Origin: Branchipolynoe longqiensis
Lineage: Eukaryota; Annelida; Polychaeta; Phyllodocida; Polynoidae
Direction: 5' to 3'
Length of the DNA: 64,000 nucleotides
NCBI GenBank assembly: GCA_030323885.1
Contig: CM059186.1
Coordinates: 174,041,047-174,105,046 of the forward strand
This document shows, piece after piece, positions 30,411 to 40,198 of the stretch. Position numbers and translations under genes: made by a program. Positions within the stretch are counted from its first letter, which is position 1; each line of letters opens with the position of its first letter. The notes beneath the pieces are model-generated. The model did no database searches. It had not been told where the DNA came from and was given only the letters and a program-made list of their open reading frames with translations.

Positions 30411-30601
30411 AGAAAGAGAGGGCACCCTCGTCTCCGGTTCAAGGATACCATCAAGAGAAACCTGAAGCTGAGAGACATTAAGACTGACTCATGGACGCAA
30501 CTCTCACAGCAGAGAGCTAAATGGAGAGTGGCAGTCAAGTAATGAAAGCAGTCTTCGTCGCATCGCGACCGACAGCATGATGATGATGATGTATACCCGC
30601 T

Positions 30602-31076
30602 TGAACCCATAATATGCTGCAAAAGATCTGTATTGCTGGGAACTAAATTGCGGCCCATTATCTGTAACAACCACTTGGTGAATTCCATATCTACAGAACA
30701 CTTTCTTTAATTCTTTTATTGTTTCCTCACTAGTCGTACTGGTCATTTCAATGATTTCTGGAAACTTTGACCAATAATCCACCACTAATAGAAAGTTTTG
30801 TTGCCTCACCTGAAAGAAATCAATGCCCACCTTATAGAACGGTATTTGTTCTATTTCGTGTGTTATTAAAGGCTCTTGCTGCAGATTGTTAAGAACTGCT
30901 TGGCATATTTCACATCGCGCTACTTTGTCTTCAATTTGGCTATTCAAGCCTGGCCAAAAAATGCTATCTCTCGCTAGCTGCTTACACTTAATTACCCCTA
31001 AATGCGATTCGTGTATCGTATTTAGCAATTGCTTTTGCATCGACTTTGGTATTATAATCCTGTCATTCCTTAACAC
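30602..31076 (-). pseudogene. Outer Gypsy, integrase N-terminal and core
   Basis: HESHLGVIKCKQLARDSIFW (HH of the zinc motif), CEICQ (CC), VDYWSKFPEI (first Asp), VVTDNGPQFSSQQY (second Asp). It is cut by the LINE insertion, after which the frame runs into LINE sequence. Confidence 0.8.
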
Positions 31077-32795
31077 TAATTTTTTGTCTATGGTAATTTC
31101 ATCTCGGAATGTAAAATATGGCCTGACCTCTGGTGTTAATGTCTGTTTGTTTTCGGGCCACCCATTTCTTGCTAGGTTGAACAGTTGTTGCAGTATCTCG
31201 TCTTTACTTGTTTCTTGCTCTATTCTCTGGATATGTTCTTTTCTGTGATCGTGACTTCATTGTCGAACAAGTTGCTTGGTGAGGTGTCTGTCAAATTTGC
31301 TCTGGACAATGTATCTGCAAAGTACATTTGGTTACTTTGAATGTGTGTTACTTGCAAATCATAATTTTGCAGCCACATCCTCATGCGCTGCATCCGAGCG
31401 GATAACATATCTAAAGGCTTCATGATCGAGACTAGCGGCTTGTGATTGGTTTGTACTGTAATTGATTTACCTTATATATTATAATGAAATTTAGTGCAAC
31501 CACAATGATCGCATAATTTACTTCCGTTTTATTTAGGGCCTTTGAAGCCATTGCCACGGGCCGATTTTCTTCAAACCAGGTCGCCCCTAGTCCCAATTTA
31601 CACGTGTCCACTTGCAAAATGATTGGCTGCTTAACGTTATACAACTTCAGAATCGGAGCATTTGTTAACAAATCTTTAAGCTTATTGAATACCTTTGCCT
31701 GCTCTTGTAGCCAATGCCATGCAATGTCTTTCTTTAACATGGTCCGTAATGGTTTTGAGATCTCTGGAAGATTCGGAATAAATTTCCCTACATACCCAAT
31801 CATGCCCAGGAAACGCTGTAATGCTGGTTTGTCTACCAGTGTCGGCATCTCGACTATAGCTTGTATTCTTTCCTTGGTTGGCGTCAAACCCTCCCTGAAT
31901 AGCACATGCCCTACATATTTGACTTGCTGTTTACATATACACGACTTGGTTGGATTCAGTTTTAAGTTGACCTCCCTTGCTCGGTTCAATACTTCCTCTA
32001 ACCTCTGGTTATGCTCCTACCATAGATAAATATGTCGTCTGTTATTACACTTACTCCCTCGATCCCACTCAGAATGTTATTCATCTCTTCAATGAATATA
32101 TCAATCGCCGTTTTTATCCCGAACACCAGGCGGGTGTAACGGTACCGACCCCATGGAGTGTTGAATGTACAAAGTTCTGAACTGTTTTTTCCCAACACTA
32201 TTTGCCAATAGCCGCTATTGGCATCTAAGACCGAAGAATATTTAGCCTCACACGTTTTCGCTACGACCTCTTCGATAGTTTGTGTGGGATATGGCCCCCA
32301 CAATATGGCCTTATTCAGTTTTGCTGGATCTAAGCAAATCCGCGTTTTTCTGGGCTTCCGCATTATCATAATTGAGTTTACCCATGGAGTAGGTTCCATT
32401 TGCAGCACAATTACCCCTAACTCTAACATTCTGTCTAACTCTTTCTTTACAGCATCAATTATTGCGTGTGGTATTCTCCTCGGTGGATCAATTACTGGGT
32501 CAACTGAGTCATCACTGTAAATTTGTGCATCTGGGTTATTCTCCAAAACTGGGCACCACATATTTGGTCTCCATGTTACGATGCTGATAATTAAGTCTTT
32601 GTTTTGTCGATAGCAAGTCAAATAATTATTGTAGCCTTTGCCTATTAGGTGTGTTAGCAGTTCTACATGTATTGAATTTATCGCATATAGGATATCAAAA
32701 TTATAATTGTATGATGTTGCGCTAGAGTGAAAATGTAAAGATTTACACATTGCCCCCATACATGTAGCCAAACTGTTTTTCAACTTTTTGTTCAA
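31077..32795 (-). pseudogene. Outer Gypsy, RT-RNase H
   Basis: RT: DPPRRIPHAIIDAVKKELDR, TPWVNSIMIMRKP, ICLDPAKLN, TPWGRYRYTRLVFGIKT, ITDDIFIYGRS (both catalytic Asp present). RNase H and the connection run in 31989-31432, containing RFLGMIGYVGKFIPNLPEIS and LQVDTCKLGLGATWFEE. A short piece at 31423-31220 carries LQNYDLQVTHIQSNQMYFAD. There are frame breaks near 32000 and 31430. Confidence 0.8.
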
Positions 32796-33329
32796 CTTTT
32801 TTCTTGTAAGTCATAACCTTGTCTGCTTAACAGTAATCAATAATATCTTGTTTGACTATGTTGTATATGTTAAAATGAGGTTCTGGATGTGTCTTTGATT
32901 TTCATGTTACGCGAGTGATATTAATGTATTGCTCAATTTGTATAAGATCTAATTCAAAAAGTGAAACTCATTTTTTTCAACTCTGACATATCCACAACAT
33001 ACAAACCTTCATAGGACATTGGACTAGGTTATTATTTGGAAGGATTTTTGCTATTATTTGGAAGGTTTTCACTTTTGGTTTCCATGTCACACTTTGGTGC
33101 CCAGTTTTAGAGAATGACCCATCTACTTTAATTTTCCCCAGACCCTCAAACAGTGTCATAACCATTTACCTGTTTGTGAGCACCTGCGTTGCGTTGATCC
33201 TGACGGTCGACCGCATCTATTCTTGCCAGCATGTTCAACACCACGCACGTGTCTACGCCCAGCAATGGGCTCCCTGACTCGGTCACCTTATAAAAACACG
33301 GATGCTTTGCCGCTGTGAGCACCCTATGT
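32796..33329 (-). pseudogene. Outer Gypsy, protease-RT linker region
   Basis: Reading on the minus strand from about 33310, the sequence GSPLLGVDTCVVLNMLARID matches the protease-linker segment GKQACVTLNLLARVD of the young Gypsy. VFEGLGKIK follows at about 33150. The sequence from 33000 to about 32560 contains an extra AT-rich stretch, with TGTCTTTGATTTTCATGTTA and a repeated copy of GGxTTCCATGTxACG near 32570 and 33085, so a small internal duplication is likely. Confidence 0.55.
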
Positions 33330-34312
33330 AATTACAAAACTCTCCCCCTTCATTTCACCTGTGATGCAATCAGCCTAATCAATTTAACCATGTCTGGAAT
33401 GAGGAAGGAAAACTAGTCACAATGATGAACAGTGAATAAGTTGTGCTTTATTGGCAGCAACTCCTGTCATCCCCCTTACATGTGACCTAGCACCTGCACT
33501 CCTCATATACTGCCCACACTATGTCTCATTGTCACTTTAGCCTGTATATTGAAACAGTGCCCACAACCCATGGGACAGGAGTCCTATGGCTGTGGATGCA
33601 CTCAATTTGAATATCTGAATTTGGATAGCATCAGACAGAGTGTCTGGGGTCCTGCTCTAGAGTAGGTGTGTCTCACTCAAAAGCCAGGATGAGAGTCATT
33701 TTCCTTCAGTGTGTCTGAAGCAAACTTCTTGAATAATTCATTAGCTGAGACTAGTGTGTGGTCAGGATAGGCCAAGGGAGTCAGGTGACCAGACATGCCC
33801 CAGCCAGCCAATGAGACACTCCCCACAGACTGGGTGGGTGACCACCCCATTAGGGGCTGTCACTCAAACCAGCTGCAGGTGGTGTACTCTATACATATAT
33901 GCAAATTAGGCAGGTGGGTCAGTCGGTGGTCTTGGGTGGACAGGATGTTGCAAACAGTTACAGATTTGTATATAGTAAAATCATTCTTTTCCTCCTTTGT
34001 ATTCTTTATGAACACATAGAGAACATTTCAACCATCATGTACTGTTTCTTGCAAAGGAGCTCGTTTCATTAACTCCAAACATCATATATAACAGATAGCT
34101 TACATCATTCAGCATCATGTACATTTCCATCAACTCCACTCATAATATATAACACATAGTTTACCTCACTCAGCATCATGTACAATGGGAGTGGGATTCT
34201 ATTGATTTCAGTTACTTTTAGTTTACATAGCTTAAGTCCCACTCCGACGTCCAAGAATAATAATGCTCTCTGCCAATATATAATTCTTAACCGAAAATCC
34301 GTATATTTTTAC
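33330..34312. mobile_element. Unknown insertion in outer Gypsy protease region (family R2)
   Basis: The minus-strand start GTTGTAAAAATATACGGATT and its neighbourhood recur at 37420-37500 and 58905-58975. The part containing GTTGTGCTTTATTGGCAGCAACTCCTG (33440-33475) recurs at 57593-57625. It is flanked by outer Gypsy protease sequence on both sides (WLKFQV on one side, the GSPLLGVDTC segment on the other). No coding capacity is seen. It could be an LTR-type or non-autonomous element; I could not find a target duplication. Confidence 0.5.
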
Positions 34313-34641
34313 AACCTGGAATTTGAGCCACCTTCCATTAATGTTCAACGTAGTTTCACCAACTGGTTTGACACGCTGTCCAGTATACGTAACCAGCCTA
34401 CATGTCACTTTATCCAATTTCTGGTTCGGAAATTTGTTGAACACCGACTCCGGAATTAAGTTACTTCTGATCCCGTATCTAACTTAAATCTCACATCTTC
34501 ATCTCCCACTCATACGGTCGTGTACCACAGCGTCGATCCTTTGGTCGTCCGCTCCTCCATCTTCCTGATGAACATGTCCAAGTCCAGTTCGTCCTCCATC
34601 TCCGGTGCCCACTCTTCTTCTTCAATTTCATCCATGTCTAT
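34313..34641 (-). pseudogene. Outer Gypsy, protease and Gag-Pol junction
   Basis: The minus strand carries acidic DMDEIEEEEWAPEMEDELDL and then protease-like sequence with CRLVTYTGQRVKPVGETTLN, equivalent to the young Gypsy's CSLVTFSGHRITPDGEALLD. The Asp-Thr-Gly motif itself is degraded by stops near 34460. Confidence 0.6.
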
Positions 34642-35225
34642 AGCCGTGTTCACACGGGCAAAATATAAAGCGATATAGACAAGGCGAATCATATGAATCG
34701 ATTTAGTTTGAAAGTGTTTCGCGTTCACACGGGCAGTGCTTTGAATCGAATTAAGGCGGAAGTGGATATCTGCACATGTGCAAGTCCAGACTAACCAGTT
34801 TGGGTTCGTCGACGTCGAGAGAGTGTGGGTTCGACCTAGATATGTATGGACTGAATCGTATTGGTTTGGAACAGTCAAAACTTCTGCTGGGCAGTGAAAC
34901 CCTAAAAATAAATGATGAAAAGAATATATGTGCACCTCTAGCAGGTTCATAAAGCAAATTTACCGGAAAGTCAACACACTCAGGTCTCGACTGTCACGTC
35001 CTTAATCCGCCTCAACTAAGTCGCTTGCGTTCACACGGGCGATATAAGTCGATTCATAAAATTCGCTTCATATAAATCACATACAGAGGTGGTTTATATG
35101 AAGCGAATCATATGAATCGATTCAGCCCTAATCCGCCTCAGCATCGCATTCACACGGCAAATGTGAGGCGAACTAGGCAAGGCGATTTATATGAATCGGC
35201 TTAACTCGCCCGTGTGAACACGGCT
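34642..35225. mobile_element. TIR element M4 with TAT duplication and TTCACACGGG words
   Basis: The ends AGCCGTGTTCACACGGGC and GCCCGTGTGAACACGGCT are perfectly inverted. They are flanked by TAT (34639-34641 and 35226-35228). The 584-bp body repeats GCGTTCACACGGGC-like words and palindromic GATTCATATGAATCGATT words. If the element and one TAT are ignored, the flanking Gypsy gag frame is continuous, which supports the exact boundaries. Confidence 0.85.
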
Positions 35226-35439
35226 TATGGCGTTGACCACATTTCCGGGTGCTTTTTGGCTTTGACACACTCTTGCAAAATGCCCCATTTTCCGGCACAC
35301 TGCACACGCTTTGTCCCTAGCTGGGCATTGACATTTCGCATCCTATAAGCCGCAACTCCCACACGTTGTTTTCGGGCTTACTTGCCGGTGCTGCTGCTGT
35401 TGGGGATGTTTCCATGTTGGTGGCAGTAGTCCCGGTGTT
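35226..35439 (-). pseudogene. Outer Gypsy, Gag zinc-knuckle region
   Basis: The minus strand reads CQCPARDKACAVCRKMGHFA, closely matching the second zinc knuckle of the Gypsy at 49519-49809 (CPARDNPCLYCNKIGHF). A stop interrupts the first knuckle. Confidence 0.65.
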
Positions 35440-35906
35440 GCAGTTTCCCAGGGACACCAGTTTCCCAGGAACACATCGCTTCTGTACATGCGTCAAAATC
35501 GAACAGCATCGTCACTAACCTTATAAATTTAATATAATGTTTTTGCTAAACTTGTTTTCTATATGTGTACCAAGCGATTTGTTTGTAGGTGGTGTCGTTT
35601 TAGAGATATTTCACTTTTTCTGTATTGTCTGTATGAAGACTGCTCACGGCCATTGACAATGCCTTGAGTTTGACGGTACGCGCAGTGCAAAACGTCAGTT
35701 TTATTACAAATTAATAGAAATTCAGAACCCCAACCTTATCAATTTAATATAATCTTTTTGCAAAACATGGTCTCTATATGTGTTCCAAGCGGTTTGTGTC
35801 TAGGTGGTGTAATTTGAGAGATATTTGACTTTTTCTGTATGAAGATTTGCTCACGGCCGTTAACAATGCATTTCAATGGAAGTGTCCCTGGCAAACTGGT
35901 GTCCCT
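35440..35906. mobile_element. TIR element with dimeric core, in outer Gypsy gag
   Basis: The left end AGGGACACCAGTTTCCCAGG and the right end (inverted) AGGGACACCAGTTTGCCAGG flank two ~190-bp tandem units of the type at 2300-2700. The core is shared with 2232-2741 but the terminal repeats differ, so the core has been taken up by different end sequences or the ends have diverged. Confidence 0.65.
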
Positions 35907-36062
35907 CAGAATCCGCATCACCTGGCTGTTGTATTGGCTGTTACTGTGTGCGCCCGTGTTGTCTCGTGACATTGCATTCACCTGGTCACTTTTCTCAGTG
36001 CCGGCGGTTTGGTCATCCTTGAATTGCTCCGTATTGTGCGCGCTCAGCTGGCACATGGTTAA
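35907..36062 (-). pseudogene. Outer Gypsy, Gag segment between two TIR elements
   Basis: The minus strand encodes MCQLSAHNTEQFKDDQTAGT and continues to about 35907. It is the continuation of Gag after the element at 36063-36661 (young Gypsy equivalent: NMCEMSEFSSDLLEDTKSD). Confidence 0.65.
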
Positions 36063-36661
36063 TGGTGAAGTCACACTACGACGCTTCTCGCTGGCGACAC
36101 GGCGACGTGTGGTGTTTTTGGGCGATAATTAGTGAAATATCGAGACGCGCTGGGGGCGCGTTATGCGCGCGTTGGTACACGTCGGTACACTATCCTTGAC
36201 GTTGATGGTCGGCGGACAACGTCGGCGCGCGTTGCTGGTCGCCCAAGGTTTTAAGCATGTCAAAAAAAACAACGACCGGCAGCGCGCGCAAATATATGGG
36301 TAAGGACGTTAGGAGGACGTTAGGCAGACGTTGAGCTCCGTTGTACGCGCCGGAATAACGTTATGGGAACGCTAAGCAGATGGCGCGCGCGCGGGCGGGT
36401 CGTCTGCACACGTTGCGCCAAATCGTTGCTTTCTTGGTTTACATCCTACCAACATCTAAGGTAATATGAGCACGTCGCGCTAAACTTTTTTTTTTTTTCC
36501 TCCAATGCGTCGACACCCGTTGGCCGCGCGCGAATAACGCGCCGCGCTGACGACGAACTTTGTCCCCAAACCGCCGAAAAGTTGCATGTTTCTCGACGCG
36601 TAAGATTTTATTTTCAACGCTGACGGATCGCCGGGATAAGCGTCGTAGTGTGACTGCACCA
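36063..36661. mobile_element. TIR element M3 with TAA duplication, same family as M1
   Basis: The left end is TGGTGAAGTCACACTACGAC; the right end, inverted, is TGGTGCAGTCACACTACGAC. TAA lies on both sides (36060-36062 and 36662-36664). The 599-bp body is packed with GCGCGCGTTGG, ACGTCGG and CGTTAGG-type words. Ignoring the insert, the Gag frame of the outer Gypsy reads through. TAA duplication fits the TWA preference of PIF/Harbinger. Confidence 0.85.
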
Positions 36662-36664
36662 TAA

Positions 36665-37142
36665 ACACCTCTCTCGTGTGAGCTCTTCAGTCTGCAGCAA
36701 CTTGTCGCGTAACTCATTGTCGCGCACACTGCATGCCAACTTCTCCCGCAATAACACATTCTCAAGGTCCCCGTAATCAATTTTATCGTATGTTTTTGAG
36801 CTCCCTAATGTACGTGTCCATATCTTGTGTTGTTTGTCTGTAGGTATTGAACTTATACCGCACCACAATTATGTTTTCCTTTCCTTAACAATATGACCGG
36901 AATGACTCCACCAACGGTGTGTACTTATCTTTGTCGGCTGACTCAATCATGAATGTCTGGTGCAGCTTTTGTGCCTCCCTGCCTGCCACATGCAGAAAGA
37001 CGCAACATTGCACTTTATCGGCCTTCCCTGCCACTCCTGCTGCTGTTACGTATATCTCGTACGTGTGTAGCCACTCCCTCCAATTCAGCGCTAAGTTACC
37101 CTCCCATAGCGGTGTCAGTTGCTTCAATCCTGTGAGCGCCAT
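36665..37142 (-). pseudogene. Outer Gypsy, Gag N-terminus
   Basis: Starts MALTGLKQLTPLWEGNLALN at 37142, with NWREWLHTYEIYVTAAG and VQCCVFLHVAGREAQKLHQT. It is close to the Gags at 50394 (MAFTGLKPPS) and 27097. A break near 36880 shifts into a frame with GDLENVLLREKLACSVRDNE, followed by ELTRERC up to the M3 insertion. Confidence 0.8.
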
Positions 37143-37167
37143 TGGTCATACCCCACATCTGACACCA

Positions 37168-37310
37168 TGTAAGAAACTGAGTGGACTCCTTGACTTCGTG
37201 ATCGTAAGTCACTTTATTATGCACACAGTTTTCCATTACAACAACTCCCTTTGGTCATGTGACTCCCCACATCACCAAGCGGGTGCGTTTGGGTAGTCAC
37301 GTCTCTCACA
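37168..37310 (-). repeat. 5' LTR of outer Gypsy
   Basis: Begins TGTAAGAAACTGAGTGGACT and ends GTCTCTCACA, followed by the AGAAG duplication. It differs from the 3' copy at several positions, consistent with an older insertion than the young Gypsy. Confidence 0.85.
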
Positions 37311-37319
37311 AGAAGTACC

Positions 37320-37640
37320 ATTAGGGTTGAAAGACTCTAGTAGGCACAGCTTAATCACATGTGCGAGGGGTCAGTCAGCCCCACATCTAATACAGAGATG
37401 TAAACTAGTGAATGGTAACATTGTGCAAAAATATATGGATTTTCGGTTCAGAATTATATATTGGCAGAGAGCATTACTATTCTCGGGCGAAGGAGTGGGG
37501 ACCAAGATTATGTAACAGAGAAGCAATGGGTGCCCCACTCGCTGTGTGACATATGAGACTATGTGGAAAATATGATAACACATATTGCCCGAGATTATGA
37601 CATAATGTTCCTATGTAAGAGACAGTTAAAGGGACCAGCT
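37320..37640 (-). repeat. Dispersed repeat family R2, copy
   Basis: Contains TATGGATTTTCGGTTCAGAA, ATTGGCAGAGAGCATTACTA and a region matching (inverted) 58080-58233 plus 58905-58975. It is the uninterrupted version of the site into which the solo split-repeat unit at 58234 inserted. Confidence 0.6.
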
Positions 37641-37915
37641 ATAGCTCGCTGGGACACTGGGCGTACTCCGACAAATGCTCTCCAAGCACAACTTTGTTTA
37701 GTTTTTATGTTTAAATGAACCCCATACACAGCAGAACCTTTTTTACATTCATCAACATAAAAACGTTTTTTCATCTATATCTGTTTCTCATTGAATAATG
37801 TAATTGTACTAACATATATTTTACATTACACAAATATATTTCCTGATTGAACTACTCTAAAGAAGATTGAAAATACCCCAGTTTTACTCTCCCTTCTCTC
37901 CACTCACCCAGCCAT
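37640..37915. other. Intron sequence, no feature seen
   Basis: AT-rich with no recognisable exon or repeat. Confidence 0.3.
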
Positions 37916-38065
37916 TTTAAAAACAACAGGGGGAGGAAGGAAGGGGAGGTGGAGGAAGGGGAGGAGGGGGATGGGGAGGAAGGAGGGTGGAGGTAGGAGG
38001 GGAGGGGAGGGGAGGAAGGGAAGGGAGGAGGGGGGGGGGGAGGCGGGAGGAGGGAGTGGGAGATA
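37915..38065 (+). repeat. GGGAGGA purine-rich microsatellite
   Basis: About 150 bp of GGAGG/GGAAGG units with a G10 run. One strand is almost pure purine, so triplex or quadruplex formation is possible. Its Pro/Ser-rich minus-strand frame is not a gene. Confidence 0.8.
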
Positions 38066-38156
38066 AGCAGGTGGTTCACGTGACCAGTAACTGTGCTTTA
38101 TTTAGTGCCAATAATGTTGTGCGGGATGGTTTTGTGCTAAAGATATATGCACTTAC

Positions 38157-38262
38157 CAGTTTGGCATCTCAGTCGGATATCTTCCCCGTGATTGCAGTCG
38201 TGTGTTCCCCAACTAGAAGTCATGCAGTCGCTAATACTAGTAATCACTGGTGGACAATTAAT
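38157..38262 (-). CDS. Exon 3: second half of SRCR domain
   Basis: A 106-bp exon with a TTGTTAACAG acceptor and a GTAAGT donor. It enters in phase 0, matching exon 2, and leaves in phase 1, matching exon 4. It encodes INCPPVITSISDC, SSWGTHDCNHGEDI and RLRCQT. This is the C-terminal half of a group-A SRCR domain, with the hallmark W-G-x-H-D-C-x-H-x-E-D and four of the six Cys. The exon is too short to stand out as an ORF. The fit of phase and Cys pattern to exon 2 is strong evidence that it is real. Confidence 0.8.
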
Positions 38263-38519
38263 CTGTTAACAAATATATTGCATGTGGTTATCAGAGCAAT
38301 TAGGTTTAAGTTACAGTAGATACATGTTATATGTAACGATTATTATTCAACCATTTCGGTACTCATTATAATACTAATACTAATATTATATAATATATAT
38401 TATTTGCACATGGCGAATCATAGGTTATAGCAGATATATATTACATGCCCATTTTTTATCGCCTTTTCTTTTCACTCGTTGCATACTCATGCTATTGTTG
38501 ACTTGGTAATGCCCATGTT

Positions 38520-38878
38520 CAACTCCCCTCATCCGAGCGTCAAGTGTTCGAATCCCAGCAGAGTCAAACCAATGACTTATAATTTAATAGTACTACCTAG
38601 ACTGGTGCTCAGTGTTAATAGGATAGGATAGGGACTGGTTAGCGCAGTATCAGGAAAATGTGACTGTGTGGGATACCGGGTTATGGTGCCGGCGGCCTGA
38701 TCTCCCAGTGGGGCAGCACAATAAAGTCGCCAATGAATGAACACTGTCACAAGTCGGTACACGTCATGATATTACCTTAGATGTTGCTAGGAGGTAAAAC
38801 AACAACAAACAAGTCGGTGCCCATCCTGATATGACCTTAGATGTTGCCAAGACATAAAACAACAACAAACAAACAAAC
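38520..38878 (+). mobile_element. SINE with duplicated tail, abutting exon 2 splice donor
   Basis: A box-B-like GTGTTCGAATCCCAGC lies near 38548. The body reads GGATACCGGGTTATGGTGCC and ACAAGTCGGTACACGTC. Two tail units follow (ATGATATTACCTTAGATGTTGC, then CTGATATGACCTTAGATGTTGC), and it closes with AACAACAAACAAACAAAC. The last bases of this tail, read on the minus strand, form GTTTGT, the donor of SRCR exon 2. Confidence 0.75.
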
Positions 38879-39091
38879 CTCATCCAGCCATATCCGGCCA
38901 CTTCCTTCTCTAGCCGTGCTTTGGTTGACCACGCCTGTCGCAAACCCCAGCAGCTGGCAAATGGCGCGAGCGTCGCCGTCTTCAAAGCTGTCATCACACA
39001 CGGTGCCCCACACCAAGGAATGTCGCACCTCCAGCCGGCCCTCACGATAGGTCCTGCCTCCCATCAGGCGGACGGACGAGTGAGTGGATGA
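38879..39091 (-). CDS. Exon 2: first half of SRCR domain
   Basis: A 213-bp (71-codon) phase 0-0 exon. It encodes VRLMGGRTYREGRLEV, WGTVCDDSFEDGDARAICQL, LGFATGV and RIWLDE. These are the hallmark segments of a group-A SRCR domain (RLxGG start, GTVCDD, C-R/Q-x-L-G, IWLDxV). The first two Cys are here and the remaining four in exon 3. The acceptor is CACACTTAG, inside the edge of the GTGAGT satellite. The donor GAG|GTTTGT is supplied by the tail of an adjacent SINE. Phase 0 at the acceptor matches the end of exon 1. Confidence 0.8.
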
Positions 39092-39094
39092 CTA

Positions 39095-40049
39095 AGTGTG
39101 TGAATAAGTGAGTGAATGCACGAGTTATTCGGAGTGATTGAGTGAGTGTGAGTGAATGAATGAATGATTGTGAGTGATTGCCTGAGTGTAAGTGACTGAG
39201 TGAATGAATGAGTGACTGTGAGTGAATGAGTGCGTGAATGAGTGTGAGTGAAGGAAAGAATGACTGACTGAATGAATGAGTGAGTGAATGAATGAGTGTG
39301 AGTGAGTGAGTGAATGAGTGTGAGTGGGTGATTGAATGAGTGAGTGAATGAGTGAAAGTAAAGCTTCTTTTATTTAACGACACCTCTAGTGAGTGAGTGT
39401 GTGAGTGAGTGTGTGAGTGAGTGAGTGTGTCAGTGTGTCAGTGACTGTGTCAGTGAGTGTATGGGTGAGTGTGTGAGTGAGTGTGTGAGTGAGTGTGTCA
39501 GTGAGTGAGTGTGTGAGTGAGTGTGTGAGTGAGTGTGTCAGTGTGGGAGTGAGTGTGTCAGTGACTGTGTCAGTGAGTGTATGGGTGAGTGTGTCAGTGA
39601 GTGTGTCAGTGAGTGTGTCAGTGAGTGTGTGTCAGTGAGTTAGTGTCAGTGTGTGAATGAGTGTGTGAATGAGTGTGAGTGAGTGTGTGAGTGAGTGTGT
39701 GAGTGAGTGTCAGTGAGTGTGTGAGTGAGTGTGTCAGTGAGTGAGTGTGTGAGTGTGTGAGTGCATGTGTCAGTGAGTGAGTGTGTCACTGAGTGTCAGT
39801 GAGTGTGTCAGTGAGTGTGTCAGTGAGTGTGTCAGTGAGTGTGTCAGTGAGTGCCAGTGAGTGTGTCAGTGAGTGAGTGTGTCAGTGAGTGAGTGTGTCA
39901 GTGAGTGTGTCAGTGAGTGAGTGTGTCAGTGAGTGAGTGTGTCAGTGAGTGAGTGTGTCAGTGAGTGAGTGTGTCAGTGAGTGTGTCAGTGAGTGAGTGT
40001 GTCAGTGAGTGAGTGTGTCAGTAAGTGTGTCAGTTAGTGTGTCAGTGAG
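39095..40049 (+). repeat. GTGAGTGTGTCA satellite, left block
   Basis: Starts with irregular GTGAGTGAATGA units near exon 2 and becomes a GTGAGTGTGTCA-type array. It continues on the other side of the Gypsy element as 50539-51560. Its minus-strand His/Ser/Leu-rich frames are low-complexity translations, not genes. Confidence 0.9.
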
Positions 40050-40198
40050 TGTAATGAGAACATGTAAACACTCCGACGACCAGGATACAAGTGCTTTATT
40101 CTTAGCTCTACCACCCATGTGTCCTCCTGCCCATGCACAGGCTCCCTACCCTCACGGCTAGCCCTGCCGCACGCGTGCCATCTTTTACATATATTACA
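40050..40198 (-). repeat. 3' LTR of third Gypsy
   Basis: Shares CACTCCGACGACCAGGAT and CTCACGGCTAGCCCTGCCGC with the 5' copy. The neighbouring minus-strand tract of ten A then GGGAGA is the likely polypurine tract. Confidence 0.9.

Larger units (their letters stand above)
28645..30589 (+). mobile_element. LINE (endonuclease-RT type), internally deleted, 12-bp TSD
   Basis: Flanked by TGTATACCCGCT on both sides (28633-28644 and 30590-30601). It has the standard 5' region (AGGTATAGCAATACCTCAGG, CTAAGGGAGCAAACCC), which stops at GCAGCTTCATGAA and jumps into the RT domain. It ends in an (ATG)n tail. The endonuclease region is missing. A tRNA-derived insertion lies at about 30199-30410. It is inserted in the outer Gypsy integrase. 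Confidence 0.85.
22455..37310 (-). mobile_element. Outer (old) Gypsy element, shattered by later insertions
   Basis: LTRs of 141-143 bp (22455-22595 and 37168-37310) start TGTAAGAAACTGAGTGG and end CTCTCACA. They are flanked by AGAAG on both sides (22450-22454 and 37311-37315). The primer-binding site next to the 5' LTR reads TGGTGTCAGATG on the minus strand, similar to the tRNA-Leu type of SURL/Mag elements. In order: gag (37142 down to about 35230), protease (about 34470), RT-RNase H (32795-31220), integrase (31076-28270). It lies in the intron between SRCR exon 3 and EGF exon 4, antisense-neutral (same strand as the gene). At least six later elements interrupt it. Confidence 0.85.

Noticed and set aside
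22455..37310. Endogenous retrovirus with env
   Set aside because: No envelope-like ORF, signal peptide or fusion peptide was found between integrase and the 3' LTR in any of the three Gypsy elements.
39042..39383. His/Ser/Leu-rich frame
   Set aside because: It is the translation of the GTGAGT satellite and has no domain. Only the SRCR exon at its edge is real.
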